Assembly: GCA_003510135.1 (NCBI GenBank)
Contig: DOKY01000037.1
Span: 65,336 to 129,335, forward strand
DNA: 64,000 bases
Reading direction: 5' to 3'
DNA from: Pseudothermotoga sp.
Lineage (GTDB): Bacteria; Thermotogota; Thermotogae; Thermotogales; DSM-5069
The notes beneath the pieces are model-generated. The model made no database searches. It was given only the letters and a program-made list of their open reading frames with translations, and was not told the origin of the DNA. The position numbers and the translations under genes were made by a program. Position 1 is the stretch's first letter. Every line of letters begins with the position of its first letter. Positions 19,018-27,372 of the stretch are shown here, in pieces.

Positions 19018-19943
19018 TCCACTCTCTCCCGGGCCAGGTTCCTGGCTATGTTCATGATTTTCCTCAGGCGCGAGTAAACCATTGATTTACTCATGGGTGG
19101 TGTCATGAGCTCACCGAGCTCCCTCAAGCTGAGATCTTCGTTTTCGAGCCTCAACTTCGCTATTTGCCTCAAATCCTCGTCGAGCGAGTCTATGCCTATG
19201 GTTTCTTCTATGATCTGTAGGGCCTCCAACTGCGCCACTGTGCTCCTACCTATTCTATCAGCGTTTGCAGAAATGAAATTCATACTCCTGTTAACGTCAG
19301 ATGCAATCGAACGCTGTCGAATGAGTTCTTCGACGCGGTTGGCAGCCTCTATAGCACCGATTAAGTGTAGTACTTCCACAACATCTTGAGCGCGTCTCAG
19401 TGACAGTCTGTATGCGTGTTTGAGGCGTTTGATCTTTGGTTCCAAACCGAACGTCCGGCTCAATATACCTGCTATCTGTTGAAGAAATTCTCCATCGTGG
19501 TACGTGAGCTCCCAGTGGTACGTACGCGCAGGGTTCAGGATCGAACCGCATCCTAAGTAAAAACCTCTCAGGAAGGCTCCAAACATCGCAGGGTCTCTGT
19601 ACTTGATTATCTTTTCCCAGAAAGATCCCTTCATATCGATGTCTTCTAAGAATTCCAGCCCGAGGCTCACCAGTGCGCCCCTCGCTGAGCGGAGTCCTTT
19701 AACAGAGAACACCACCATCTGGTAATCTCTCACAGAAAGTGCTTTCAACAGTTTCAAGAATCTACGCGCAGTTTGTACGTTGGGAAACCTGACCAGGATC
19801 TCTGCTCCTGATTGAGAAAGGTTCAGGGATCCCCTTGCTTTGATGAATCCGTACACTTCGTTGGCCGCCAACTTTGGATCGTCAGCACTTGAAGAACAGA
19901 GTTCGTGGCGCACGAATTCGGAAAAGTTGATCCCGCTTCTCAT
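19014..19943 (-). CDS. whiA: WhiA-type DNA-binding protein
   Basis: A 309-residue protein with the WhiA layout: an N-terminal LAGLIDADG-homing-endonuclease-like domain (about 20-190, with [13 protein letters not shown]) and a C-terminal helix-turn-helix (about 230-305, [24 protein letters not shown]). WhiA is needed for sporulation in actinobacteria and affects cell division and chromosome behaviour in Bacillus. It lies one base after yvcK in the rapZ-yvcK-whiA order known from Gram-positive bacteria. Confidence 0.95.
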   Translation of the reverse strand: MRSGINFSEFVRHELCSSSADDPKLAANEVYGFIKARGSLNLSQSGAEILVRFPNVQTARRFLKLLKALSVRDYQMVVFSVKGLRSARGALVSLGLEFLEDIDMKGSFWEKIIKYRDPAMFGAFLRGFYLGCGSILNPARTYHWELTYHDGEFLQQIAGILSRTFGLEPKIKRLKHAYRLSLRRAQDVVEVLHLIGAIEAANRVEELIRQRSIASDVNRSMNFISANADRIGRSTVAQLEALQIIEETIGIDSLDEDLRQIAKLRLENEDLSLRELGELMTPPMSKSMVYSRLRKIMNIARNLARERVE

Positions 19944-19944
19944 C

Positions 19945-20898
19945 CTAGAATGGCCCCCTCAGTAAACCTATCACGACCTCAGCCGTCTTGTGCGGATCGT
20001 GCCTCGCTTTGGGTCTTGGATCGTTGGCTTCGTAAGTGATTTCTAACAGATCTTGAAAGATATACCTTCCGTCCACTCGACCGCGTGGTAACACCGGTTC
20101 CGATCCTTCTCTTGCGTAGGATTCCAACACGTCTTTCGGTGGCAAAACTCTGTTCGCAACGATGTGATCCAGTCGAACCTTCAAATACCTCTCCACCTCG
20201 GACACGTGGTCTTCGAGACTGTAGCCAATCGTTTCACCGGGCTGAGTCATGATGTTCGCTATGTAGATCTTCTTCGCCTTTTTATTCTCACCAATCGCTT
20301 CGGTCATTCCGTCCACCAGAAGGTTGGTGATCACGCTCGTGTACAGGCTACCCGGCCCCAGCAGGATCGCGTCAGCCTGAGAGATTTCGCTCAGCACCTC
20401 GTCCAGCGCGCGTACTTTCTTGTCAAGATCCACCAAAACGATTTTGGCATCGGTCTTCTTGGCGATCTCGGTCTCTCCCACAACGGTGGAACCGTCATTG
20501 TAGGTTGCCTTCAGCCTTATGACTTCCTCGCACACCGGAAGCACTTTTCCTTCTATCGCGAGTATGTCCGAAGCGTACCTGACGGCTTTCGCAAAACTTC
20601 CTGTCATCATCGTGAGGGCTGCGAGTATTATGTTGCCAACACTGTGCTCCGAAAGACTTCCATTCGTTCTGAATCTGTACGAAAAAAGCTTGCTCATCAA
20701 GCTTTCGGCCTTCGCAAGCGCTATGATGTTGTTTCTCACATCACCCGGCGGCGGTACGTTGAGTTCCTCTCGTATTTTGCCGGAGCTACCTCCTTCGTCT
20801 GTCACAGCCACCACGGCGGTCAATTCGAGGTCCTTGTCTTTCAAACCTCTGAGGATGGTTGAAAGCCCCGTTCCACCGCCGATAGCGATCACTTTCAT
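19945..20898 (-). CDS. yvcK: YvcK/CofD-like gluconeogenesis factor
   Basis: A 317-residue Rossmann-like protein starting with the glycine-rich GGGTGLSTILRGLK, then VTDEGGSSGKIR and LGPGSLYTS, all typical of YvcK (MgfK). In Bacillus it binds UDP-sugars and is needed for growth on gluconeogenic carbon and for normal cell wall synthesis. It overlaps rapZ by 4 nt. Confidence 0.95.
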   Translation of the reverse strand: MKVIAIGGGTGLSTILRGLKDKDLELTAVVAVTDEGGSSGKIREELNVPPPGDVRNNIIALAKAESLMSKLFSYRFRTNGSLSEHSVGNIILAALTMMTGSFAKAVRYASDILAIEGKVLPVCEEVIRLKATYNDGSTVVGETEIAKKTDAKIVLVDLDKKVRALDEVLSEISQADAILLGPGSLYTSVITNLLVDGMTEAIGENKKAKKIYIANIMTQPGETIGYSLEDHVSEVERYLKVRLDHIVANRVLPPKDVLESYAREGSEPVLPRGRVDGRYIFQDLLEITYEANDPRPKARHDPHKTAEVVIGLLRGPF

Positions 20899-21731
20899 TT
20901 GTTCACATCCCGATGCTCAATTTCAACAGCAAATTCGTTCGAGAGCCTCTCAGCGAGTCGTTCCACCACGTAGACGGATCTGTGCCGACCACCGGTACAG
21001 CCCACAGATACCGTCATTCCAGCTCTGCCAACCTTTTTGTAACCCGCGGCGGCAATATGGATCATGTTTGCTGCGCACTCGATGTACTCGGCTACGTCGC
21101 TTTGATTTTCGAAGAACCGTTTGACTCTTTCGTCGCGCCCATCAAGTGGTGCGAGTTCCGAATGATAATAAGGGTTTGCCATGAATCTGACGTCCAGCAA
21201 GAAGTCGGTGTCGGGCGGCAAACCATACTTGAAACCGAAGCTCCTCAACCTTATGAGAAAAGTTTTCTCTATTGACAACAGGCTGCTTATTCGCTCACGT
21301 AACATCTGTATGTCCATTTCTGTGGTGTCTATGACAAGCGACATGTTTCTTATCTCCTCGAGCATCTTCTTCTCCGTGTCGATGGCTTCAGACAGACTCA
21401 GCTTTCCCTCGAGCGGGTGTTTTCTGCGCGTCACGGAAAATCTTCTGATCAATTCTTCCTTGGAAGCCTCTAAGAACAGCACACTGACCGATGCACCATA
21501 ACTCTGAAGCAGCTTCCTCACCGCACTCGTCAGATCACCGAACTGAGCACTCCTCACATCCAGCACTAAGGCTACGTTCTCCATCGACGAGCTCATAACG
21601 ACGGCCATGAAATCGTTCAGCAGGGTTGGAGGAAGATTATCTATGCAGAAAAAACCAAGGTCTTCTAGTATCCTTATCGCAGTACTTTTACCTGCCCCAG
21701 AAAGTCCAGAGACAACAAATGTCCTCTTCAC
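20895..21731 (-). CDS. rapZ: RapZ/YvcJ nucleotide-binding protein
   Basis: A 278-residue P-loop protein. Walker A is GLSGAGKST near residue 9 and a Walker B-like segment follows; the C-terminal domain (about 150-278) contains the conserved SFGFKYG and GCTGGRHRSV motifs. Homologues bind ATP/GTP; RapZ in enterics guides small RNAs to RNase E, while YvcJ in Bacillus affects competence. The start is GTG 21731, overlapping the murI stop as GTGA. Confidence 0.95.
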   Translation of the reverse strand: MKRTFVVSGLSGAGKSTAIRILEDLGFFCIDNLPPTLLNDFMAVVMSSSMENVALVLDVRSAQFGDLTSAVRKLLQSYGASVSVLFLEASKEELIRRFSVTRRKHPLEGKLSLSEAIDTEKKMLEEIRNMSLVIDTTEMDIQMLRERISSLLSIEKTFLIRLRSFGFKYGLPPDTDFLLDVRFMANPYYHSELAPLDGRDERVKRFFENQSDVAEYIECAANMIHIAAAGYKKVGRAGMTVSVGCTGGRHRSVYVVERLAERLSNEFAVEIEHRDVNK

Positions 21732-22486
21732 GTTGTGACTTCACCCCAAGAGAATTCCTCGACGGTGTATGGAAGAGCGACACCGTATCTTTGCACCTTC
21801 TTTGAAAAGGATTCTGCATCAGAAGAAACGTAGAATTTCACGCGTGCCTTTCCATCTGGATTCTTCAAAAGGAGCCCTTCGAGTTTTTTCGCCAGCAGTT
21901 CGGCCGGATCCAGAACCAAGATTCCTCCAGACAATCCTTCAAAAACGTGTTTTACCAAGGGGAAATGCGTGCATCCCAGGATTATTGCATCGACACCGAC
22001 CTGACGCATGTAATCCACAGCTTCGCTGACGATGCGTTCGATTTTTTCATCCTGGGCGCAGGATTCTATCGCCGAAACCAGTTCCTGACAGGGTCGTTGA
22101 AAAACTTCGACACCGATGCGGTTCATCTTGTCAAGATAAACTCCGCTACTCACGGTCGCTTCAGTTGCCACCACACCGACTTTTTTCAAATCAGAGGGCA
22201 AATCGAAGTCAAGGATGCCAAAGAAATTGGCTTGGGGTTGCGCGTTTAAAGCCATCAGGGCCGCCTGAGCAGTGTTGCAGGCAGAGATCACAACATCGGC
22301 GCCCTTCGCGCGCAGAAAACGGATGCAATCCAGAGCGATGTCTTTAACTTCTTCAACACTCTTCGTCCCGAAAGGCGCATGGGCTGTATCGGCAACGTAG
22401 AGATACTCGCACCCTGCCCTGTATCTTATCAGCTGGGACAATACAGTGAGGCCTCCAACACCGGAGTCGAAGAGACCGATCTTCAG
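21728..22486 (-). CDS. murI: Glutamate racemase with CTG start
   Basis: Interconverts L- and D-glutamate for peptidoglycan. Catalytic cysteines are in SACNTAQ and LGCTHFPL. The required N-terminal motif FDSGVGGLTV is encoded only if translation begins upstream of the first normal start (TTG 22441). In frame, a TGA lies three codons before CTG 22486, and no ATG, GTG or TTG occurs between them. CTG 22486 sits 7 nt after GAGGTG and gives (M)KIGLFDSGVGG, matching the family N-terminus and its usual length (252 residues). It follows zapA, whose stop lies inside the SD. Confidence 0.93.
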   Translation of the reverse strand: MKIGLFDSGVGGLTVLSQLIRYRAGCEYLYVADTAHAPFGTKSVEEVKDIALDCIRFLRAKGADVVISACNTAQAALMALNAQPQANFFGILDFDLPSDLKKVGVVATEATVSSGVYLDKMNRIGVEVFQRPCQELVSAIESCAQDEKIERIVSEAVDYMRQVGVDAIILGCTHFPLVKHVFEGLSGGILVLDPAELLAKKLEGLLLKNPDGKARVKFYVSSDAESFSKKVQRYGVALPYTVEEFSWGEVTT

Positions 22487-22492
22487 CCAGCA

Positions 22493-22750
22493 TCACCTCT
22501 TGTGGCTCATGAAATCCCTCAATTTGTTCGTAACTTTTGAGATAGTTTCCTCGTACTGTATCTCGTTTAAGACAGAATTGGCAAGCATGACGACAAGAAT
22601 TTCGTCAATACTCGCGTCCGAGGAATTGTTCTTAATTTGCGTGAACTGGTTTTGTATCCTGTTGACCACGGCGAGCACGAATTCTTCTGGAACATCCGCA
22701 CTCAATTCGTAAGATTTGTCGCCAAGCTTGAGAACGAGAGTCCTTTTCAT
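22493..22750 (-). CDS. zapA: ZapA-like cell division protein
   Basis: An 85-residue protein with the ZapA shape: a small N-terminal alpha/beta head (TLVLKLGDKSYELS) and one long C-terminal helix suited to coiled-coil dimerisation. ZapA binds FtsZ and bundles protofilaments. It lies just after a small coiled-coil gene, as in other ZapA/ZapB-like pairs, and just before murI, linking it to cell wall and division functions. Confidence 0.8.
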   Translation of the reverse strand: MKRTLVLKLGDKSYELSADVPEEFVLAVVNRIQNQFTQIKNNSSDASIDEILVVMLANSVLNEIQYEETISKVTNKLRDFMSHKR

Positions 22751-22754
22751 GGGA

Positions 22755-22985
22755 TCAGGTCCCCGCCAGACTGATCATTTTCTGTAGCTTCTCAACTAGT
22801 GAATTCATAGTGTCCCTGTAGGTTTCAACCAGCTTTTCAAGCTCTTTCTTTTCTTTATCCACCTGTTCTAGCTTGGTGAGAACCTCGTTCATTTGACTCC
22901 AGAGCTGTTCGTTCTCTTCCTTCAGGCGCTTGTAGTCTTCTAACAACTTATCGACCAGTTCTTGGAGTTCGACGATCTTGTCCAA
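22755..22985 (-). CDS. Small coiled-coil protein, ZapB-like
   Basis: A 76-residue protein that is nearly all heptad repeat (leucine and valine every three to four residues between charged Glu/Lys). I prefer TTG 22985, which follows GAGGGGTG by seven bases, to the upstream ATG 23033, which has no SD. Such short coiled coils next to zapA are often ZapB-type division factors, but the assignment rests on shape and position. It is the first gene of the ten-gene operon. Confidence 0.6.
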   Translation of the reverse strand: MDKIVELQELVDKLLEDYKRLKEENEQLWSQMNEVLTKLEQVDKEKKELEKLVETYRDTMNSLVEKLQKMISLAGT

Positions 22986-23047
22986 AGCAGCACACCCCTC
23001 TCTGTGTGCTTTTTTCAAAAGAAATGATATCACAAAGGCTGAACTTT

Positions 23048-23075
23048 TTGTCTTCTCAACAACACGTGTGATAAA
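23048..23075 (+). promoter_or_regulatory. Possible hutH promoter
   Basis: TTGTCT (23048-23053), a 16-nt spacer and GATAAA (23070-23075) lie just before hutH. The match is moderate; transcription would start close to the ribosome-binding site. Confidence 0.35.
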
Positions 23076-23087
23076 TTTGCTTTTGGG

Positions 23088-24614
23088 GTGGTCGCTTTGT
23101 TCATAGGTGAGAACGATCTGGATGTGCGTTCAATCGTTAAGGTTGCCAGGTCCAACGAGCGGGTTACTCTGTCTCCGTCCGCAATCGATAGAATGAAAGT
23201 TTCCCGAACCGTCGTCGAAAGGCTTGCGAGTTCGGAAAAGCCAGTCTACGGTGTGAACACCGGTTTCGGAGCATTCGCAACGACGAAGATTCCGAAAGAC
23301 AGGTTGCTGTCACTTCAAAGGAACATTCTCCTGTCGCACGCCTGCGGCGTAGGTGAGCCTCTGCCCCCCGATGTGGTTCGCGCCATGATCCTGACGAGGG
23401 CGCACACGCTCGCATTGGGCCATTCTGGAGTCAGACCAGTCGTCGTCGAAAAACTCTGCGAGATGCTGAACAAGTCAATAGTGCCGTACATTCCATCCAG
23501 AGGGTCCGTGGGAGCGAGTGGAGATCTGGCACCGCTCGCCCATGTTGCGCTCGTGCTCATCGGGGAAGGTGAGGTGTTGATCGACGGTGAACCCAGGCCA
23601 GCGCGTGACGTGATTCGCTCGCTCGATTTTGAACCCATCCAGCTGTTTGAGAAGGAAGGACTCAGCTTGGTCAACGGTACGCAGGCCATGTCGGCGTGCC
23701 TCGCTCTGGCCGTGAACGATGCTCTCAATCTGGTTCGTCTCTCCACGGAAGTCGCCGCACTGAGTGCGGATGTTCTGTTCGCTTCAACGGACCCCTACGA
23801 TGAGGCGGTGGCAAGGACGAGAAAACACCGTGGACAAGCCATCATACTCAGAATGATGAGAGAAAGATTCGAATCCAGCCAGCTGAGAGCCTCACATCTG
23901 AACTGTCCGAGAGTTCAGGATGCTTATTCCTTACGCTGTATACCTCAGGTTCACGGGGCCGTTTTGGACGTTCTTTTCTTTGCAAAGAAGGTCGTTGAAG
24001 ACGAAGTGAACTCCGTGACCGACAATCCCATAATCTACGGAGAGAGGGTGATCTCGCAGGGCAACTTCCACGGAGAACCGCTTGCCTTCGCTGCTGACTT
24101 TTTGTGCATAGCGCTCACCGATCTTGGAAACATGATCGAGCGCAGGATCGATAGACTGCTGAATCCCAAATTGAACGAAGGTTTGCCCCCATTTTTGGCC
24201 TTCGGTGAAGCAGGTGTCAATTCGGGTCTGATGATTTGGCAGTACACTGCGGCCGCACTGTGCAACGAGAACAAGGTTCTGGCGCATCCTGCATCGACTG
24301 ACACGATTCCGACGAGCGGTTTCCAGGAAGATCATGTGAGCATGGGCATGAACGCGTGTCTGAAACTGCTGAAGGTACTCGACAACGTCGAGACGCTTCT
24401 GGCGATAGAACTCATGTGCGGCGCCAGAGCCCTTCAGGCAAGAAGACCCATGAAATCTTCGCAGCTCAACGAGGAACTGTTCTCACGCGTGGAGGATCTC
24501 CTGGAAAGCGCATCGGACGACACGTACTGGCAAAGCAGCTTCAGGAAAATCAGGCACTTTGTTGATCAAACCATCAAAACGACGCACATGGAATGGTGGA
24601 GAGCGTATGAATGA
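23088..24614 (+). CDS. hutH: Histidine ammonia-lyase
   Basis: Deaminates L-histidine to trans-urocanate and ammonia. The MIO cofactor triad A143-S144-G145 is in SVGASGDLAPL; Y54 in VYGVNTGFG and the SH pair at 83-84 (LLSHACGVG), which favours histidine over phenylalanine or tyrosine, are present. Length 508 fits the family. Start choices are GTG 23088 or TTG 23097 (the latter has GGGGTGG at better spacing). No other hut gene is next to it; instead it overlaps a nuclease gene by 8 nt. Confidence 0.95.
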   Translation: MVALFIGENDLDVRSIVKVARSNERVTLSPSAIDRMKVSRTVVERLASSEKPVYGVNTGFGAFATTKIPKDRLLSLQRNILLSHACGVGEPLPPDVVRAMILTRAHTLALGHSGVRPVVVEKLCEMLNKSIVPYIPSRGSVGASGDLAPLAHVALVLIGEGEVLIDGEPRPARDVIRSLDFEPIQLFEKEGLSLVNGTQAMSACLALAVNDALNLVRLSTEVAALSADVLFASTDPYDEAVARTRKHRGQAIILRMMRERFESSQLRASHLNCPRVQDAYSLRCIPQVHGAVLDVLFFAKKVVEDEVNSVTDNPIIYGERVISQGNFHGEPLAFAADFLCIALTDLGNMIERRIDRLLNPKLNEGLPPFLAFGEAGVNSGLMIWQYTAAALCNENKVLAHPASTDTIPTSGFQEDHVSMGMNACLKLLKVLDNVETLLAIELMCGARALQARRPMKSSQLNEELFSRVEDLLESASDDTYWQSSFRKIRHFVDQTIKTTHMEWWRAYE

Positions 24615-25845
24615 GCCTGTTTGGTACGACGATCTGGAACAGTTCTTGCTTTGTCCAAGAAGGTTTCAACTCGACAAAGCTACGGCCGAGCGATCGGAGG
24701 CACTTCCGGACGCCTCGGATTTGCTCAGGCTCGGTTTTTCTGTGGAAAGACCGATCCTTGAGGCGGAGATTTTCAATAAAACGTTCATTGCAGATCCAGA
24801 TGTCGCAGTCTTGGAGGACAACGGTTGGAGATTGATTTTGAAGAAGGAGGCAAAGAGTTTCAAGCAAAAATACATGCTGGAGGCCGCTTACCACGCTTAT
24901 ATTTTCTTGCAGAGAGGTTTTCCTGTGAGCAGGGTCACCGTGAGCTCGCCGTATTTCGAAGTTGATCTCGACTGGCGTGATGCTGTTCCAAGGTTGATTT
25001 CGCTGCTCGAAAACATCACGGCGTTCAGAGAAGAGCTGTACGATCCGAGGCCAACGTCTCTTTGCAAAACCTGTTCTCACGTGATAGAGTGTAGCGAGGC
25101 TTTGATTCAAAAGAAAGATCTGCTCGCTATTCACGGTTTGAACGAACGAACGAGGTTGAAACTGCTGAAAGAGGGCGTTGAAGACCTTGAAGATCTTCTC
25201 AACGTTCAAAAGCTGAAAGATTTTTCCAAAGACGTCTTGGAAAAATTGAAAAAGAAGGCACGAGCTCTGCTCGAACGACGTCCAATCCTTTTATCGCCGC
25301 TTCCACCATTTCCGGACGGTTTGTTTCTCGACATAGAATCTCACACTGTCGCCGGCTACGATTATTTGTTCGGAATACTCAAGGATAACGAGTACATTGC
25401 CTTCCTGTGTGAAGAAAAAGAGCAGGAAGGAGCCATTTTCAAAAAAGTCATCGATTTCCTGCTCTCGACGGAAGGTCCCATCTATCATTACTGCGCGTAC
25501 GAACCGACGCACTTCGGACAGCTTGCCCATCTTTACAATCTCGAACAGCGTTACATCCTGTTGAAGAAAAGGTTTGTCGACGTGTACCAGATTCTGTCCA
25601 AGCATGTCGCACTGCCTTTGTTCAGCTACTCATTGAAGAGCGTTGCCCGTTATTACGGTTTCAACTGGCGTACGAAGCTCGATGGTTGGCGTGCATCCAA
25701 ATACTTCCAAACATGGCTCGTAACGAGGGAGCCTTCGTTGCTCGATGCAGTCATGAAGTATAACGAAGACGACGTGCGCGCGACGTGTCTCGTTGTGGAG
25801 AAGCTGAGATCGATGCGTCTTCATGAAGAAGTTACCAACAAGTAA
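24607..25845 (+). CDS. TM0106-family RecB-like nuclease with DEDD exonuclease domain
   Basis: A 412-residue protein. The N-terminal part has RecB/Cas4-type iron-sulfur cysteines: one in LLCPRRFQ (C16) and three in LCKTCSHVIEC (near residues 150-160). A helix-hairpin-helix-like segment follows (HGLNERTRLKLLKEGVEDLEDLL). The C-terminal RNase H-like domain has FLDIES, YEPTHF and YNEDDV, consistent with DEDD exonuclease metal ligands. This is the architecture of the TM0106 family, whose biological role is not established. The ATG 24607 lies inside the end of hutH, so the two are translated together. Confidence 0.85.
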   Translation: MNEPVWYDDLEQFLLCPRRFQLDKATAERSEALPDASDLLRLGFSVERPILEAEIFNKTFIADPDVAVLEDNGWRLILKKEAKSFKQKYMLEAAYHAYIFLQRGFPVSRVTVSSPYFEVDLDWRDAVPRLISLLENITAFREELYDPRPTSLCKTCSHVIECSEALIQKKDLLAIHGLNERTRLKLLKEGVEDLEDLLNVQKLKDFSKDVLEKLKKKARALLERRPILLSPLPPFPDGLFLDIESHTVAGYDYLFGILKDNEYIAFLCEEKEQEGAIFKKVIDFLLSTEGPIYHYCAYEPTHFGQLAHLYNLEQRYILLKKRFVDVYQILSKHVALPLFSYSLKSVARYYGFNWRTKLDGWRASKYFQTWLVTREPSLLDAVMKYNEDDVRATCLVVEKLRSMRLHEEVTNK

Positions 25846-25873
25846 TGTCACAGTAAAGTGATCCAGTTAGCAT
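25845..25873 (+). promoter_or_regulatory. Probable promoter of radical SAM-tetR operon
   Basis: ATGTCA (25845-25850), a 17-nt spacer and TAGCAT (25868-25873). The -10 abuts the palindromic operator that begins at 25874. Confidence 0.5.
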
Positions 25874-25893
25874 TTTACTGACCAGTCGGTAAA
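25874..25893 (+). promoter_or_regulatory. Palindromic operator, probably for the TetR regulator
   Basis: A 20-bp imperfect palindrome, TTTACTGACC followed by AGTCGGTAAA, with 8 of 10 base pairs matched between the arms. It overlaps the likely transcription start and ends at the AGGAGG ribosome-binding site of the radical SAM gene. The GACYRGTC core resembles operators of TetR-family repressors, and a tetR gene is the last gene of the same operon, so autorepression is likely. Confidence 0.75.
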
Positions 25894-25905
25894 GGAGGTA
25901 TTCTC

Positions 25906-27354
25906 ATGCCAGTCGTTGGAGGAGTGAAAGGTTTCATATACCACCAAGCTGGAAAACTTGTTGCTTCGGTGCTTCGGAACACGGACGAAGAAGGTTTGTA
26001 CAAACTGTTTTCGACACTCAGTGCGTTGACGAAAGAGCCCTCAAAGAGCGGATTGAAGAAGCTGGCGCTCATGGCGAAGGACAAACATCCAATGATCACA
26101 AGCTGGGTGAAAGTGTTCAGGCGTTCCAGTCCCAAGTGCGTTGAGAAGATCATAAACAACCTGATCATCAACGAGTTCGCTCTTGGTGAACCAATAAGAC
26201 AGCAAAAGATGCACGAGCACAAAGTTGTTCTGCCGAAACTTGGTGTGATAAGTCCCACGTACGCGTGCAATTTGAACTGCGTTGGTTGCTATGCGGGCCT
26301 TTACGGTAGAAAGTACGAACTCACGAAAGAAGAAGTCAGCAAAGTCATTCGTGAAGGGAACGAACTTGGACTTTATTTCTGGGTCATCACGGGAGGCGAA
26401 CCGTTCTATTGGCCACACTTGATGGAGATACTGGAAGAATTCAACGACAACTACTTCCTGATCTACACGAACGGTACGCTGATAACGGAGGACATTGCGA
26501 AGAGACTGTCTGAACTTGGAAATGCAACACCCGCCATATCTGTGGAAGGTTTCGAGCTGGACACGGACTGGAGGAGAGGCAGAGGCGTGTTCAAGAGCGT
26601 GCTCGAAGCCTGGGATAGGTTGAGAAGATACGGCGTACCGTTCGGAGCATCGATAACTGCGACGAGGATGAACCACGATACGCTCATGAAAGACGAATTC
26701 TGGCAGTTCCTTGAAGAACAGCAGGTGGTCTACGCTTGGGTCTTTCAGTACATGCCGGTAGGTATGAACGCATCTATGGATTTGGTTCCAACGCCGCAGC
26801 AGAGATACGAGAGGTTCTTCAAGACCGACCAAGTAAGGCTCGGCGGTAAGTTCGCTTTCGTTGCGGACTTCTGGAACCATGGTTTTCTGACGCATGGCTG
26901 TCTTGCTGCTGGTGCGAAGTATTTCCACGTGAACGCGAAGGGTTATGTTGAACCATGCGTGTTTCAGCAGTACGCCGTGGACAGCATAAGGGAAAAATCC
27001 CTGCTGGAGATTCTCAAATCTCCTTTCTTCGAAGCCTACAAGCGCATGGTTCCGTACTCCAACAACCTGTTCAGACCATGCCCGATCATAGACAATCCAA
27101 AAGTGTACAGGGCGATGGTCAAGCACTTCAACGCGATTCCGCAGCACGACGGCTCGGAGCGTGTCGTCGAAGATCTCGCACCCGAGATAGACAAGCTTGC
27201 TGAGGAATGGAAAGTTTACGCAGACAAACTCTGGTACGAACATGGGTATGTGAATCGATATCCTGTGAACAGGGGTATCTACAACTATGAAACCAGGATG
27301 AAGCGTTACATGAACAAAGAAGAGGCGCTCGCTGTCGACAAAACGCTGAAATGA
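25906..27354 (+). CDS. Radical SAM protein with SPASM-like C-terminal cysteines
   Basis: A 482-residue enzyme of unknown substrate. An unusual 110-residue N-terminal helical region precedes the radical SAM core, whose CX3CX2C cluster motif is C121, C125, C128, with the SAM-binding VITGGEPF segment next. Further cysteines near the C-terminal part (HGC, EPCVFQ, FRPCP) suggest an auxiliary iron-sulfur cluster as in SPASM-type enzymes. No precursor-peptide gene is visible nearby. It is followed 18 nt later by a TetR regulator and preceded by a matching palindrome, so its expression is probably induced by a small molecule. Confidence 0.85.
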   Translation: MPVVGGVKGFIYHQAGKLVASVLRNTDEEGLYKLFSTLSALTKEPSKSGLKKLALMAKDKHPMITSWVKVFRRSSPKCVEKIINNLIINEFALGEPIRQQKMHEHKVVLPKLGVISPTYACNLNCVGCYAGLYGRKYELTKEEVSKVIREGNELGLYFWVITGGEPFYWPHLMEILEEFNDNYFLIYTNGTLITEDIAKRLSELGNATPAISVEGFELDTDWRRGRGVFKSVLEAWDRLRRYGVPFGASITATRMNHDTLMKDEFWQFLEEQQVVYAWVFQYMPVGMNASMDLVPTPQQRYERFFKTDQVRLGGKFAFVADFWNHGFLTHGCLAAGAKYFHVNAKGYVEPCVFQQYAVDSIREKSLLEILKSPFFEAYKRMVPYSNNLFRPCPIIDNPKVYRAMVKHFNAIPQHDGSERVVEDLAPEIDKLAEEWKVYADKLWYEHGYVNRYPVNRGIYNYETRMKRYMNKEEALAVDKTLK

Positions 27355-27372
27355 AAGCGGGGAGTGGATGAA

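Noticed and set aside
25860..25900. Possible mobile-element boundary at the palindrome
   Set aside because: No transposase or target-site duplication is present; the location beside a promoter with a tetR gene downstream fits an operator.
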